From JBGVSA01 sp041807905 (GTDB lineage Bacteria; Pseudomonadota; Gammaproteobacteria; Burkholderiales; Rhodocyclaceae), in the NCBI RefSeq assembly GCF_041807905.1, contig NZ_JBGVSA010000006.1, positions 127,277-191,276 of the forward strand: DNA of 64,000 nucleotides. The letters are read 5' to 3'. A model generated the notes under the pieces. The model searched no databases, had not been told where the DNA came from, and saw nothing but the letters and a program-made list of their open reading frames with translations. This document shows, piece by piece, positions 32,880 through 41,615 of this stretch (the first letter of the stretch is position 1; the number at the start of each line of letters is the position of its first letter). Position numbers and translations under genes: made by a program.

Positions 32880-33177
32880 TCAGAGGCCACTCAATTGAGA
32901 ATTCACTGTCCGAGGATGACGGAAATAGTGCGATCGCTGAGAATATGACCATAAAAATCAAATACAGTCCAAACCAACGCTCTTTTCTTACGTTGGACAG
33001 CCGAAGAATATCAATCATGGAGGGGAATCTCTTTTGAGCCACCCCCAATTTCTCCGCTTCTCCAATGAACGGAATGGAGAGAAAATTAACTATCAACAAG
33101 ATTCCAATTTCCACGTTCTTTCGTCCGAATATCAATCCGTCTGATTTGTCCACACGCCCGGAGCGGGAATCGGGCAT
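32815..33177 (-). CDS. Hypothetical membrane protein
   Basis: 120 residues with three hydrophobic segments (VEIGILLIVNFLSIPFIG, FGLYLIFMVIFSAIALF, AQAIVWFVVVYRI). Base composition is clearly AT-richer than the neighbours, which suggests separate ancestry. No family recognised. It overlaps the DUF4124-like ORF downstream. Confidence 0.5.
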   Translation of the reverse strand: MPDSRSGRVDKSDGLIFGRKNVEIGILLIVNFLSIPFIGEAEKLGVAQKRFPSMIDILRLSNVRKERWFGLYLIFMVIFSAIALFPSSSDSEFSIEWPLIAKIGVAQAIVWFVVVYRIRK

Positions 33178-33257
33178 TCACTCTCAGATGCCTCAAGCGT
33201 CGCCGGCCGACGAGTCTTGGCCTCGGTGTTTCTCCGATCTCTTGGTCGTTTCGCATG

Positions 33258-34193
33258 TCACCTGCCGGCCCCTCGCTGCAGCGGTCGCGGCCCGGCGCTT
33301 CGTGCGGCGGAGCGTGTCGGTGCGCGGGGCCGTCTTGCTTCTGCCAAGGCGCCGTGCAATCGGGCGACTTCCGCTTGAGCCGTTTGCAGCGCCGACTTGT
33401 TCTCTGCTTCTCTACGTGCGGCGTCATCTTGATGGCTGATTAGGGTCTGGGCGTGAGCGCGCAGTTCGGCTTCCAGCCGGTGAATGCTGGCCAGGTTCTC
33501 GGCTTCGCGAGCGCTCGACTGTTTCTCCGCCGCCAAGGCCTTTGCTCCTGCAGCCTTGAGTTCCTGTCGCAGCTTGTCGACTTCACCCAGCCAATGTTGC
33601 TCGCGCAATCTTGCGCTCTCGCTTGCTTCGTGTCGTTCCCTGTCCGCGGCGACCCGTATCGCGTCGATCTGCACACGTGCGGCGTCGAGTGCGCCGGTCA
33701 GTTCCTCGACACGTTTTTCTGCCGCCACAGACGCCGCGTTGGCGCGTGCTTCACGACGCTGGCATTCGTCGATCTGTGCGTGGGCCAAGCCAAGCGCGGA
33801 GGTCGCGGTGTCGACTTGCGCCAACATTGCGCATTCGCGCTGAGCCAACGCCTGCTGCGCCTGCGCTAATTCGTCTTGTGCCTGATGGATGGCGGCTCGC
33901 TCCGCTTTCAGTGCCACTTCCGCCTGCTCGCGCGCTTGTGCCGTCGCGGCTTCCCACAGATAGCGTGCCACCTGGACGACAGGATCGGGAATGTCTGCGG
34001 CGGCGGAAAACGCCTGCGGATCACGGATCCGCGCGCCCAAGCCTTTGAACCAGGTATCGAGGTATGGCTGCACCGTGTTCGGCGAGCCCCGCCCGATTTT
34101 CTGGCGCACGCGCTCGATGGTGGGTCTTGCCCCTTCAATCAACAGCGCGTCTGCGGCCTTCCAGACGTCCTGTTCGGTGATTCCCGCTGCCAT
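33258..34193 (-). CDS. KfrA-like DNA-binding coiled-coil protein
   Basis: A 311-residue protein. Residues 1-60 match the KfrA N-terminal DNA-binding domain (ITEQDVWKAADALLIEGARPTIERVRQKIGRGSPNTV). From about residue 80 to 285 runs a continuous Ala/Glu/Arg-rich coiled coil, followed by a Pro/Arg tail. KfrA is an autorepressor and nucleoid-like filament protein best known from IncP/IncU plasmids. Here it is divergent from a tyrosine recombinase with inverted and direct repeats in between, and may regulate that gene. Confidence 0.82.
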   Translation of the reverse strand: MAAGITEQDVWKAADALLIEGARPTIERVRQKIGRGSPNTVQPYLDTWFKGLGARIRDPQAFSAAADIPDPVVQVARYLWEAATAQAREQAEVALKAERAAIHQAQDELAQAQQALAQRECAMLAQVDTATSALGLAHAQIDECQRREARANAASVAAEKRVEELTGALDAARVQIDAIRVAADRERHEASESARLREQHWLGEVDKLRQELKAAGAKALAAEKQSSAREAENLASIHRLEAELRAHAQTLISHQDDAARREAENKSALQTAQAEVARLHGALAEARRPRAPTRSAARSAGPRPLQRGAGR

Positions 34194-34292
34194 GGTGGTT
34201 TTCCCAATCTGATATCAGCACTTTAGGTGCGATAATAAATGCTTACCGTACCTAACATACGGTGCCATGTAATATACACTACACAATACATC
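34194..34292. promoter_or_regulatory. Divergent kfrA-like/recombinase control region
   Basis: It holds an inverted repeat ACCGTA-CCTAACA-TACGGT (34245-34263) and a direct repeat AATATACACTA at 34271-34281 and 34297-34307, the second extending into the recombinase coding start. AT-rich compared with both genes. These are candidates for KfrA operators or for recombinase binding sites. Confidence 0.5.
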
Positions 34293-35405
34293 ATGGAATA
34301 TACACTATCCCTTCCGGCGTCAAGCGCGGATATGGCCAACTGGGACGATGGCTTGGCGGAGGCCGTGGGCCAGTTGCTCGCCGAGGGCGAATCAGCGAAC
34401 ACGACGCGCAGCTATCGCACTGCCCTGCGCTACTGGGGCGCGTGGTTCGCCCTGCGGTTCAACAGTGCGCTGGAGCTCCCCGTGCGGCCGGCGACCGTCA
34501 TACAGTTCATCGTCGATCACGCGCAGCGACGCACCGAAGATGGCCTGGCCCATGGCTTGCCGGATGCCGTCGACGAAGAACTGGTGCGGATGCGCTACAA
34601 AGCCAAAGCGGGCCCGCTGTCGCTCAGTTCCATCCAGCACCGCATCGCCGTGCTCTCGCAGCTTCACCGCCTGCACGGTCTGGCCAATCCGATGGACGAT
34701 GTCGCGGTGCGGCAGCTTCTTGCCAAAACGCGTCGTGCCTACGCCAATCGTGGGGTACGAAAGGACAAGAAACCTGCGTTGACGCACCTCCCCCTGCAAA
34801 AGCTGCTGGCGACGTGCGACAGCTCGCTGAAGGGCAAGCGCGACCGTGCCTTGCTGCTGTTCGCCGTGTCCAGCGGCGGTCGCCGCCGCTCGGAAGTGAC
34901 GCAGGCAACCATGGAGCGCCTCGAAAGATTGAGTGCCGGCACCTATGTGTACGTCATGGGTCAATCAAAGACCGATCAGGCCGCACAGGAAGATGCCGGC
35001 GCGTTCAAACCCGTCGTGGGCGACGCGGGGGCCGCGCTCGAAGCCTGGCTCGCAGCCAGCGGCGTGACCGAAGGCGCGATCTTCCGGCGGGTCCGCCGGG
35101 GCGACGTCGTTGCCGAGGCCCTGAACCCTGCCGCGGTCCGTCGCATCGTCATCGAGCGCGCCAAACTCGCAGGCCTGCACGACGAAGGCTATTCAGCCCA
35201 TTCGCTACGCGCGGGTTTCATGACAGAAGCCGGACTGCGGAACATTCCCCTGCCGGAAGCGATGGCGCTGTCAGGTCATGCCAGCCTGGATGTCGCGATG
35301 GGATATTTCCGGGCAGGCAACGTCGTCACGAGCGGCGCAGCGCGCCTCTTCGATCAGACTTCAGAACACTCCCAGACCGCAGATGAGGCCAAGCCAGGGT
35401 CATAG
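34293..35405 (+). CDS. Tyrosine recombinase/integrase
   Basis: About 370 residues. The N-terminal SAM-like core-binding domain has SANTTRSYRTALRYWGAWF. The catalytic domain has the first Arg in SSGGRRRSEV, the HSLRAGFMTEAG box (His and second Arg) and GHASLDVAMGYFRAG, with the His and probable nucleophile Tyr. ATG 34293 (MEYTLSL) is chosen; an in-frame ATG 18 codons earlier exists at 34239. No element boundaries were found around it, so it may be a resident recombinase or the remains of an integrative element. Confidence 0.88.
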   Translation: MEYTLSLPASSADMANWDDGLAEAVGQLLAEGESANTTRSYRTALRYWGAWFALRFNSALELPVRPATVIQFIVDHAQRRTEDGLAHGLPDAVDEELVRMRYKAKAGPLSLSSIQHRIAVLSQLHRLHGLANPMDDVAVRQLLAKTRRAYANRGVRKDKKPALTHLPLQKLLATCDSSLKGKRDRALLLFAVSSGGRRRSEVTQATMERLERLSAGTYVYVMGQSKTDQAAQEDAGAFKPVVGDAGAALEAWLAASGVTEGAIFRRVRRGDVVAEALNPAAVRRIVIERAKLAGLHDEGYSAHSLRAGFMTEAGLRNIPLPEAMALSGHASLDVAMGYFRAGNVVTSGAARLFDQTSEHSQTADEAKPGS

Positions 35406-35497
35406 CGGAACGGGACGCCTCCCTCTCCTCGGCGATGCGCCGACAGGCCCGTGCCCTGCCCTCAACCACCGTCCGGATGCAATGGGCCGATCCGCCG

Positions 35498-38400
35498 TCA
35501 ATCCAGCCCCTCCTCCTGCCCTGCGTTGTCTGGCGTCAATAGCAGGTAGAGCGCAGGCACGACGACCAGCCCAAGGAATGACACGGAAATCAGCCCGAAG
35601 ATGATGACCAGCGTCAGCGGGCGATAGAAGTCGCTGCTGATCGCCAATGGAATGAGGCCCACGATGGTGGTGATCGCCGTCGTCAGCAGCGGCCGCAGGC
35701 GGCGGGCCGCGCCTGCGGCAGCCACCTGGGGAACGGACATGCCGCTCTTGAGGTATCCGTTCATGGTGTCGACCATGATGATGCCGTTGTTGATCGCGAT
35801 GCCGATCAGCGAAATCAGGCCGATCATGGCGAAGAACGAAAACGTGATGCCGAACGCCCAGAATCCCAGCCCGGCGCCGATCGCCGCCAGCGGCATCGTC
35901 ACGACGATGATGAAGGCCTGACGGAAGCTGCCGAAGATGAGCACCAGCACGCCGACCACGAGCACGACGGCAATCGCGAGCGCAATCTGGGCGGAAGCGA
36001 ATGTCTCCGCCGTATCGACCGACTCGCCGCCGATGACGGCGCGATAGCCCGTCGGCCACTCGCGCTGCATCGCTTCGAGCCGGGGTTGCACCTCGGACAT
36101 GATCTCCCCGACGGTACGCCCCTCGTTTCTCGCAATCACCGAAAGCGCGCGCTCGCCATTGACGCGCGAAATTGCGATCGCCGTTTCGGACCGCAACGGC
36201 CTGACCAACTGCGCCGCCGCAATCGATTGCCCGCTGCGCGAGTAGATGCGAACGCCCGATATTTCTTCCAGGCTGCGCGGCCCGCCGGCCTGGCCGGGAC
36301 GACTGGGCCATTCCGTGCCGAGCCGAATATCGATGTTGTCGTGCCCATCGCTGGTGACGAAGGTGCTCACCGTGTCGGAACTGAGGGCGATGCGCAGTTG
36401 CGCAGCCAGATCGGCATGGTCGATGCCGAAGAAGTGCGCCGCCTCGCGGTCCGGGCGTAGCGCCAGTTGCGCTCTCAGCAGGCCGAGATTGTCGCGTACA
36501 TCGACGACGCCTGCGGTCTCGTCCAGCAGCGCCTGAACCTGACGCGAGAGCGTTCGCAACTGGTCCATGTCGGCGCCGATCAGTTGTATTTCGATCGAAT
36601 CGCCGGCGCTCGGGCCGCTGCCTTCGGGAACAACCTGCAACTGCGCGCCCGCGACGCTCTTGGCGAGGAATCCCGACAACTCTCGGCGCAGGGACTCGGC
36701 CAGTATGTGGGAGTCCGCGTCGCGCTCGGCGCGCGGGCGGAAGGTCGCGGAAAAACCGATGTAGTTCTCCGATGTGCTCGGTTGCAGGCTGGACGTGATC
36801 GAGCCTGCGGCGAATGGGCTCTTGAGCCCGACGAGCTTCACCACGCTCCTGAAATACGGCTTGCTGCCCAGGATCGCCCCGACTTCGTCCGCCACGCGCT
36901 GCGAGGTGGCGAGTTCCTCCGACGGCGGCAGTTCGATATTGATGCCCAGCCGCTCGCCGTCCGTGGGCGGAAACAGCTCGATGCGCGCCTGCGAGAACGC
37001 CAGTATCGACACCACAAAAAGCGCGAACGCGGCGCCCAGCCACAGCCACGATTGCCTTCGACTGTGCACCACCGACTTCAGAATCCACCGCTCCAGGCCA
37101 TTCACCGCGCGCGCGGTCACTCTGTCGGACAGGCCCTGCTTGCGCGAATCCTCCGCCTTGCGCTGCCCACCGAGCAACACGCGCGACAGCGGCAGCGAAA
37201 TCAGCATCGCGACGAAGAACGACAACACCAGACAAATGACAGTGGTCACCGGCATCACCCGAATGAACGCCCCCACCATTCCGCCGATCGACATCAACGG
37301 CGCGAGCGTGAGGATCGTCGTGATCTGCGCGGCGAACGCGGGCATCGCGTATTGCCTCACCGTGGCCAGCACGCCCTGGCCGAATGTCTTGCCCTGGTTG
37401 TAGATCGCGTCGTGCAGACCTTCCAGCAGGATGATGAACACATCGATGATCATGACAAGCGCAATGACCATGCCGATGATCACCAGCTCGTTGAGCGTAT
37501 AGCCCATCAGCAGGATCACCAGCAGCACGCCGGCAAAGGTAATGGGCACCGACAGGCCGGCGATGATCGCCTCGCGCCACGCAATGGTCAGCAGCAGGAT
37601 GGCAAACACGACGAGCATGGTCTGCAAGGCACCGACGAACACCTCGGTGAGCGATTCCCAGATCTGCTCGGCCTTGTCCTGGGTAACCGTGTATTCCAGT
37701 CCGGTCGGCCAGGAACTGTCGCGGGCCATTTCCTCGAGCGAGGCCTTGAGCACGCCGACCAGCCTCACCGTATCGCCCCCTGGCATCCTGCGCACCGAAA
37801 TCTCCAGCGACGGCTCGAAATCCCCGCGCTTCCCCTTGAAGAAGGCACGCGTCGTTTCCGGCTCCTGCATGCGGCGCACGCTGGCCACCTCATCCAGGCG
37901 CACAGCACGCCCCGCGCCGAGTCCCCCGAGTCGCGCCACAGGCAGCGCGCGCAGATCGTTCAGATCGCGGAAGCGTCCCTCCAGGCGGACCACGGCCCCG
38001 ATTGTCTCGCTGCGGATCTCGCCGAACGGCTGTTCGATGCCCGCCTGCCGGACCGCATTGCGGATGGCCGCCGGCGAAAGTCCCAGCGCGAGCAAGCGAT
38101 CGGGTTGCAGCAGGATCTGCACGATCTCGTCGCGTTCGCCGCCGATGCTGACTTCATTCACATCGGGCAAGCGCTCGAGCGTGTCGCGGATGTGCCGCGC
38201 CTCGCGGTTCATGATCGCCGAGCCCACATCTCCATGCAGGACGAAGGTAAAGATCGGCCGGTCATCCACGGAAATCTGCGCAATCGCCGGACGATCGGCA
38301 TCCGCCGGCATATCGGCCTCGGCGTCCGCCACAGCCGCCCGCAGCCGGGTCATGGCATCGGCGGAATCGGCGGACACCTCGAATTCCACCGACAGGATCG

Positions 38401-38788
38401 AAAACGAATCGAACGACGCGCTATCCACGCGACGCACGCCGCGCAGTCGCGTGATCTCGGTTTCGAGCGCCTCGGTGACCTGCTCTTCCATCGTCTGCGG
38501 ATCGGCGCCCGGCCACGTGGTGGTGACGATGGCGATGGGAATGTCGATATCCGGCAGCGATTCCTTGACGAGCAGCCTGTACGCAAAAGCGCCACCCAGG
38601 ATCAAGGTCGTCAGCAGCAGGACCGCGAAGAGCTGCTTGAGGAAGAAGAACCGCATCAGCGGATGAGCGTCGCGGACCTCGGCGCTCTCGACGGCCGTCG
38701 GCGCGCCCTCGCCTGGCGCGTCCACAGTCTGTGCGCTCGTATCGCGCGGCGGGGGCAATGAGCCTTCCCCGGTTTCTTCTGTGCTCAT
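35498..38788 (-). CDS. RND efflux transporter, inner-membrane permease
   Basis: A 1096-residue RND pump, the proton-driven inner-membrane part of a tripartite exporter. It has a Glu/Pro-rich N-terminal tail (about 40 residues), the first membrane helix FFFLKQLFAVLLLTTLILGG, two large periplasmic loops (starting PDIDIPIAIVTTTWPGADPQ and IELFPPTDGERLGINIELP), and a TM4 with MIIDVFIILLEGL, where a single Asp takes the place of the usual Asp pair. ATG 38788 overlaps the adaptor stop by 4 bases. The substrate is unknown; the TM4 variation places it outside the typical AcrB group. Confidence 0.92.
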   Translation of the reverse strand: MSTEETGEGSLPPPRDTSAQTVDAPGEGAPTAVESAEVRDAHPLMRFFFLKQLFAVLLLTTLILGGAFAYRLLVKESLPDIDIPIAIVTTTWPGADPQTMEEQVTEALETEITRLRGVRRVDSASFDSFSILSVEFEVSADSADAMTRLRAAVADAEADMPADADRPAIAQISVDDRPIFTFVLHGDVGSAIMNREARHIRDTLERLPDVNEVSIGGERDEIVQILLQPDRLLALGLSPAAIRNAVRQAGIEQPFGEIRSETIGAVVRLEGRFRDLNDLRALPVARLGGLGAGRAVRLDEVASVRRMQEPETTRAFFKGKRGDFEPSLEISVRRMPGGDTVRLVGVLKASLEEMARDSSWPTGLEYTVTQDKAEQIWESLTEVFVGALQTMLVVFAILLLTIAWREAIIAGLSVPITFAGVLLVILLMGYTLNELVIIGMVIALVMIIDVFIILLEGLHDAIYNQGKTFGQGVLATVRQYAMPAFAAQITTILTLAPLMSIGGMVGAFIRVMPVTTVICLVLSFFVAMLISLPLSRVLLGGQRKAEDSRKQGLSDRVTARAVNGLERWILKSVVHSRRQSWLWLGAAFALFVVSILAFSQARIELFPPTDGERLGINIELPPSEELATSQRVADEVGAILGSKPYFRSVVKLVGLKSPFAAGSITSSLQPSTSENYIGFSATFRPRAERDADSHILAESLRRELSGFLAKSVAGAQLQVVPEGSGPSAGDSIEIQLIGADMDQLRTLSRQVQALLDETAGVVDVRDNLGLLRAQLALRPDREAAHFFGIDHADLAAQLRIALSSDTVSTFVTSDGHDNIDIRLGTEWPSRPGQAGGPRSLEEISGVRIYSRSGQSIAAAQLVRPLRSETAIAISRVNGERALSVIARNEGRTVGEIMSEVQPRLEAMQREWPTGYRAVIGGESVDTAETFASAQIALAIAVVLVVGVLVLIFGSFRQAFIIVVTMPLAAIGAGLGFWAFGITFSFFAMIGLISLIGIAINNGIIMVDTMNGYLKSGMSVPQVAAAGAARRLRPLLTTAITTIVGLIPLAISSDFYRPLTLVIIFGLISVSFLGLVVVPALYLLLTPDNAGQEEGLD

Positions 38789-39972
38789 GGAGCGTGCCCG
38801 TCCCGTTGCAGGATGCGCACCGTCTGGCCTGCGTTGAGCGCGGCGCGACCGTCGGTCACAACCCACTCCCCTTCCTCGACGCCTTCCTTGATGGCACGGA
38901 AGCCCTCCGAGGTCTGGCCCAGCTCGACGCGGCGCTCGGTGACCTTGCTGGTTTTCGGGTCGACGACGAACAGGAACGACTGGTCGTTGTGGAACCGAAG
39001 AGCCTGCAGCGGTACGGCCAGCGCGTTCCCCGCCGCCGGCTCGGCGATCCACAATGCAACGAACGCGCCATCCTGCAATCGCGCTTCGCCGCCCTCGGTG
39101 TGGACGATGACCTGGAAAGTGCGGCTGTCCGGATCGAGCGATGGGCCGACGGCAAAGACCCGACCCTCGTTCGTGTCGCCATTCGCATGCGGATCGACAT
39201 CGCGCCCGTCGGGCGGCGGCGTAGCGGAGATCACCGCGCGAGCGCCCTTGCGTATCTTCGGGAACTCGTACGAAGGCAGATCCACGCGGACCTCGAACCG
39301 CGTCGGATCGATCACCAATGCCGGCACGGTTCTCAGCGCGTTCTGCTCGTTGTTCACCTGCACCATGGCGGGCGTGAAGTAGCGCCCCTGTTCAACGTTC
39401 AAGCGTGCCAGTACGCCCTGGATCGGCGACACCAGTCGCGACTCGTCGAAACCGACCTGCGTCTGCACGACCCGCGCACGCGCACTGTCCTGCGCGGCCC
39501 GCGCCTGCTGAACCTGCAGGGCCGCCTGCTCCAGTTCCAGTTGCGAAGCCGAGCGTTGCTCGATGAGGATCTGGTAGCGCCTCAGGTTGGCTTCGGCGAG
39601 CGCAAGACCGGCCTGCGCCTCGGCCAGCGTTGCGCGGGCCGCCTGCAAGTCCGCCGATATGCGCTCCGGCGCCTGGTAGGCGATGACCTGCCCCGCCTTC
39701 ACGGCACTGCCCACGCGCAGGTTCTGGTCGACATGAGTGACGAGTCCTTCGCGCGTGAAATTCAGGAATTCGCGACGTCGGGAGCGAGCCGTGCCCTGTC
39801 CATATATCCAGGCTTGCAATGGTCTCTTGGCCACGGTGACCACATTGACGCTGACCCTGTGCTCCTCGCTCGGCTGCGCCTCGGGCTGGTTGCGGCCGCA
39901 CGCGCCCAGGCTCGCCAGCGCAGCCATGCAGAGCGCCACTTTCCATGACGGCAACATCGTATGCGCATTCAT
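38785..39972 (-). CDS. RND efflux periplasmic adaptor (HlyD/MFP family) lipoprotein
   Basis: A 395-residue membrane fusion protein linking the RND pump to the outer-membrane channel. The signal sequence ends in the lipobox LGAC (about residue 25). A coiled-coil hairpin rich in Ala/Gln/Leu (about residues 105-165) is flanked by lipoyl halves, with ESRLVSPIQGVLARLNVEQG as the second. The barrel domain is in the C-terminal half. Both ends overlap neighbouring genes by 4 bases (ATGA). Confidence 0.92.
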   Translation of the reverse strand: MNAHTMLPSWKVALCMAALASLGACGRNQPEAQPSEEHRVSVNVVTVAKRPLQAWIYGQGTARSRRREFLNFTREGLVTHVDQNLRVGSAVKAGQVIAYQAPERISADLQAARATLAEAQAGLALAEANLRRYQILIEQRSASQLELEQAALQVQQARAAQDSARARVVQTQVGFDESRLVSPIQGVLARLNVEQGRYFTPAMVQVNNEQNALRTVPALVIDPTRFEVRVDLPSYEFPKIRKGARAVISATPPPDGRDVDPHANGDTNEGRVFAVGPSLDPDSRTFQVIVHTEGGEARLQDGAFVALWIAEPAAGNALAVPLQALRFHNDQSFLFVVDPKTSKVTERRVELGQTSEGFRAIKEGVEEGEWVVTDGRAALNAGQTVRILQRDGHAP

Positions 39973-41474
39973 CGTTGGGATTCCCGCGAGTTGGACGACG
40001 GCGACGGGGCGGCAGCCGAGGCGCCGGTCGATGCAGACGAAAGCGTTGCGCCTTCAAAACCGCCGCCGAGGGCAAGATAGAGCGCGACGCGATTTTCCAG
40101 GCGCGCATAGCGCGCGGCGATCTGGGCGCTGCGCCCGTCCAGGGCGCGTTGCTGGCTCGTCAGTACATTCAGGAACGGGTCGATATCCTGCATGTAGCGG
40201 TTGTACGAGATCCGCGTGGCCTCTTCCGCGGCGCTCGCCGAAGCGTCCAGCGCCAACTCGCGATCCTTTAACAACTGGTCCACGGCCAGGACGGTCTCGA
40301 CCTCCGTCAGCGCATTGAGCGCCGTTTCCACGTAACTGTGCAGCGCTTCATCCGCCTGGCCCTTGGCCATGTCCACCTGCGCCACCAGCCGCCCGCCCAG
40401 AAAGATCGGCTGCACGATGACGCCGGCGATGGACCACAGCAGGTTGCTGCCACTGAACAGGTCGGCCAGCGAAGTGCCGCCGTATGCCGCGTTGCCGGAA
40501 ATCGATATGGCCGGCAGGAAAGAACGCTCCGCCGCAGTCAATCGGTAGCCCGCGCTCAGCAGGGTCAATTCGCCCGCCAGCACATCGGGGCGACGCGCCA
40601 GGAGGTCCGCAGGCACACCCGCCGAAGGAGCATCGGGCACGCCGGGCAGGATCAACGCCGTCTCCAGCCTGCCGGACGGGTAATCGCCCATCAGCGCTTC
40701 CAACTGACGCAGGCTGCGGGCCAGCGCTTCACGGCGCTGCGCAAGGCCGGCGCGCGCCGACTCAAGATTGGCATTGGCAAGCCGGCCATCGGCCGGCGGT
40801 GCGATGCCCGAGCTGACGCGGTTGTCGATCTGGCGCGCCATCTCGGCCAGCGTGTTGACCGTGCGCGCCGACAGTTCGACTTGCGCGTGCGCGTGCACGA
40901 TCGCCAGATACATCTGCACGACCCGCGCCGCGACGGCCTGACGCACCGCGCGCAGGTTCTCCGTTCGGGCCAGATAGTCGGAGCGGGCAGACGCCGACAG
41001 TGCGGACAGCCGCCCCCACAGGTCCAGCTCCCAGCTCACTTCCAGTGCGACGTCATAGCGCGTGGTACGGATGACGCCCGAGTCGCCGCCACCTTCGGGA
41101 CTGAGAATGGGAAACCCCGTCACATTCTGTCGCTGCCGTGCCGCGGCGGCCCTGACACCGGCTTGAGGCAACTGGCCGGCGCGCGTCAGGCGGACCTGCG
41201 CCTCGGCGATGCTCGTGCGGGCAACCGCCTGGGCGATGGCGGGATTGCGCTCCAGCGCCACGTCGACGATCTGGTCGAGTTCCGGATCGCCAAAGTCCCG
41301 CCACCAGCGTTCGCCCGGCGCATGCGCCCCACTCTGCGGCGTCGAAAATGTCGCCGGCAAAGTAAATGGCGTCACGGGGGGCGCGGGCTGCGGCGTGGCG
41401 CAGGCGCCCAGCGCAATTGCCATCGCCGCCAGCGCGGATATGACCAAAACGCGAAGACGACACGAATATGCCAT
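39969..41474 (-). CDS. Outer-membrane efflux lipoprotein (NodT/TolC family)
   Basis: A 501-residue outer-membrane factor of the NodT type. Start ATG 41474 (MAYSCRLRV) gives a lipoprotein signal with LGAC; an upstream open extension has no such signal. Family motifs are WWRDFGDPELDQIVDVALERNP, VSWELDLWGRLSALSASAR, LLARRPDVLAGELTLLSAGYRL and the repeat SYNRYMQDIDPFLNVLTSQQRAL. First gene of the three-gene efflux operon, 141 bases after the Mrp cluster; it may share that transcript. Confidence 0.93.
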   Translation of the reverse strand: MAYSCRLRVLVISALAAMAIALGACATPQPAPPVTPFTLPATFSTPQSGAHAPGERWWRDFGDPELDQIVDVALERNPAIAQAVARTSIAEAQVRLTRAGQLPQAGVRAAAARQRQNVTGFPILSPEGGGDSGVIRTTRYDVALEVSWELDLWGRLSALSASARSDYLARTENLRAVRQAVAARVVQMYLAIVHAHAQVELSARTVNTLAEMARQIDNRVSSGIAPPADGRLANANLESARAGLAQRREALARSLRQLEALMGDYPSGRLETALILPGVPDAPSAGVPADLLARRPDVLAGELTLLSAGYRLTAAERSFLPAISISGNAAYGGTSLADLFSGSNLLWSIAGVIVQPIFLGGRLVAQVDMAKGQADEALHSYVETALNALTEVETVLAVDQLLKDRELALDASASAAEEATRISYNRYMQDIDPFLNVLTSQQRALDGRSAQIAARYARLENRVALYLALGGGFEGATLSSASTGASAAAPSPSSNSRESQR

Positions 41475-41615
41475 CACTCCGTTCCCGTAACGTGGATCTG
41501 CAAAGCGCATCCAGCAACCTGCTCCCCAATTTAGTACGAGAAGCCCCGGGAGTCTGCGTTGCCGGCCTTCAGTCCCACCGGCCGCGCGTGGGCCGCCACA
41601 CACAAAAGTCTGTTT

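Noticed and set aside
36467..38761. A 764-codon plus-strand open frame opposite the RND pump gene
   Set aside because: The translation is His/Arg/Gln-rich with no motif, while the minus strand encodes a full RND protein.
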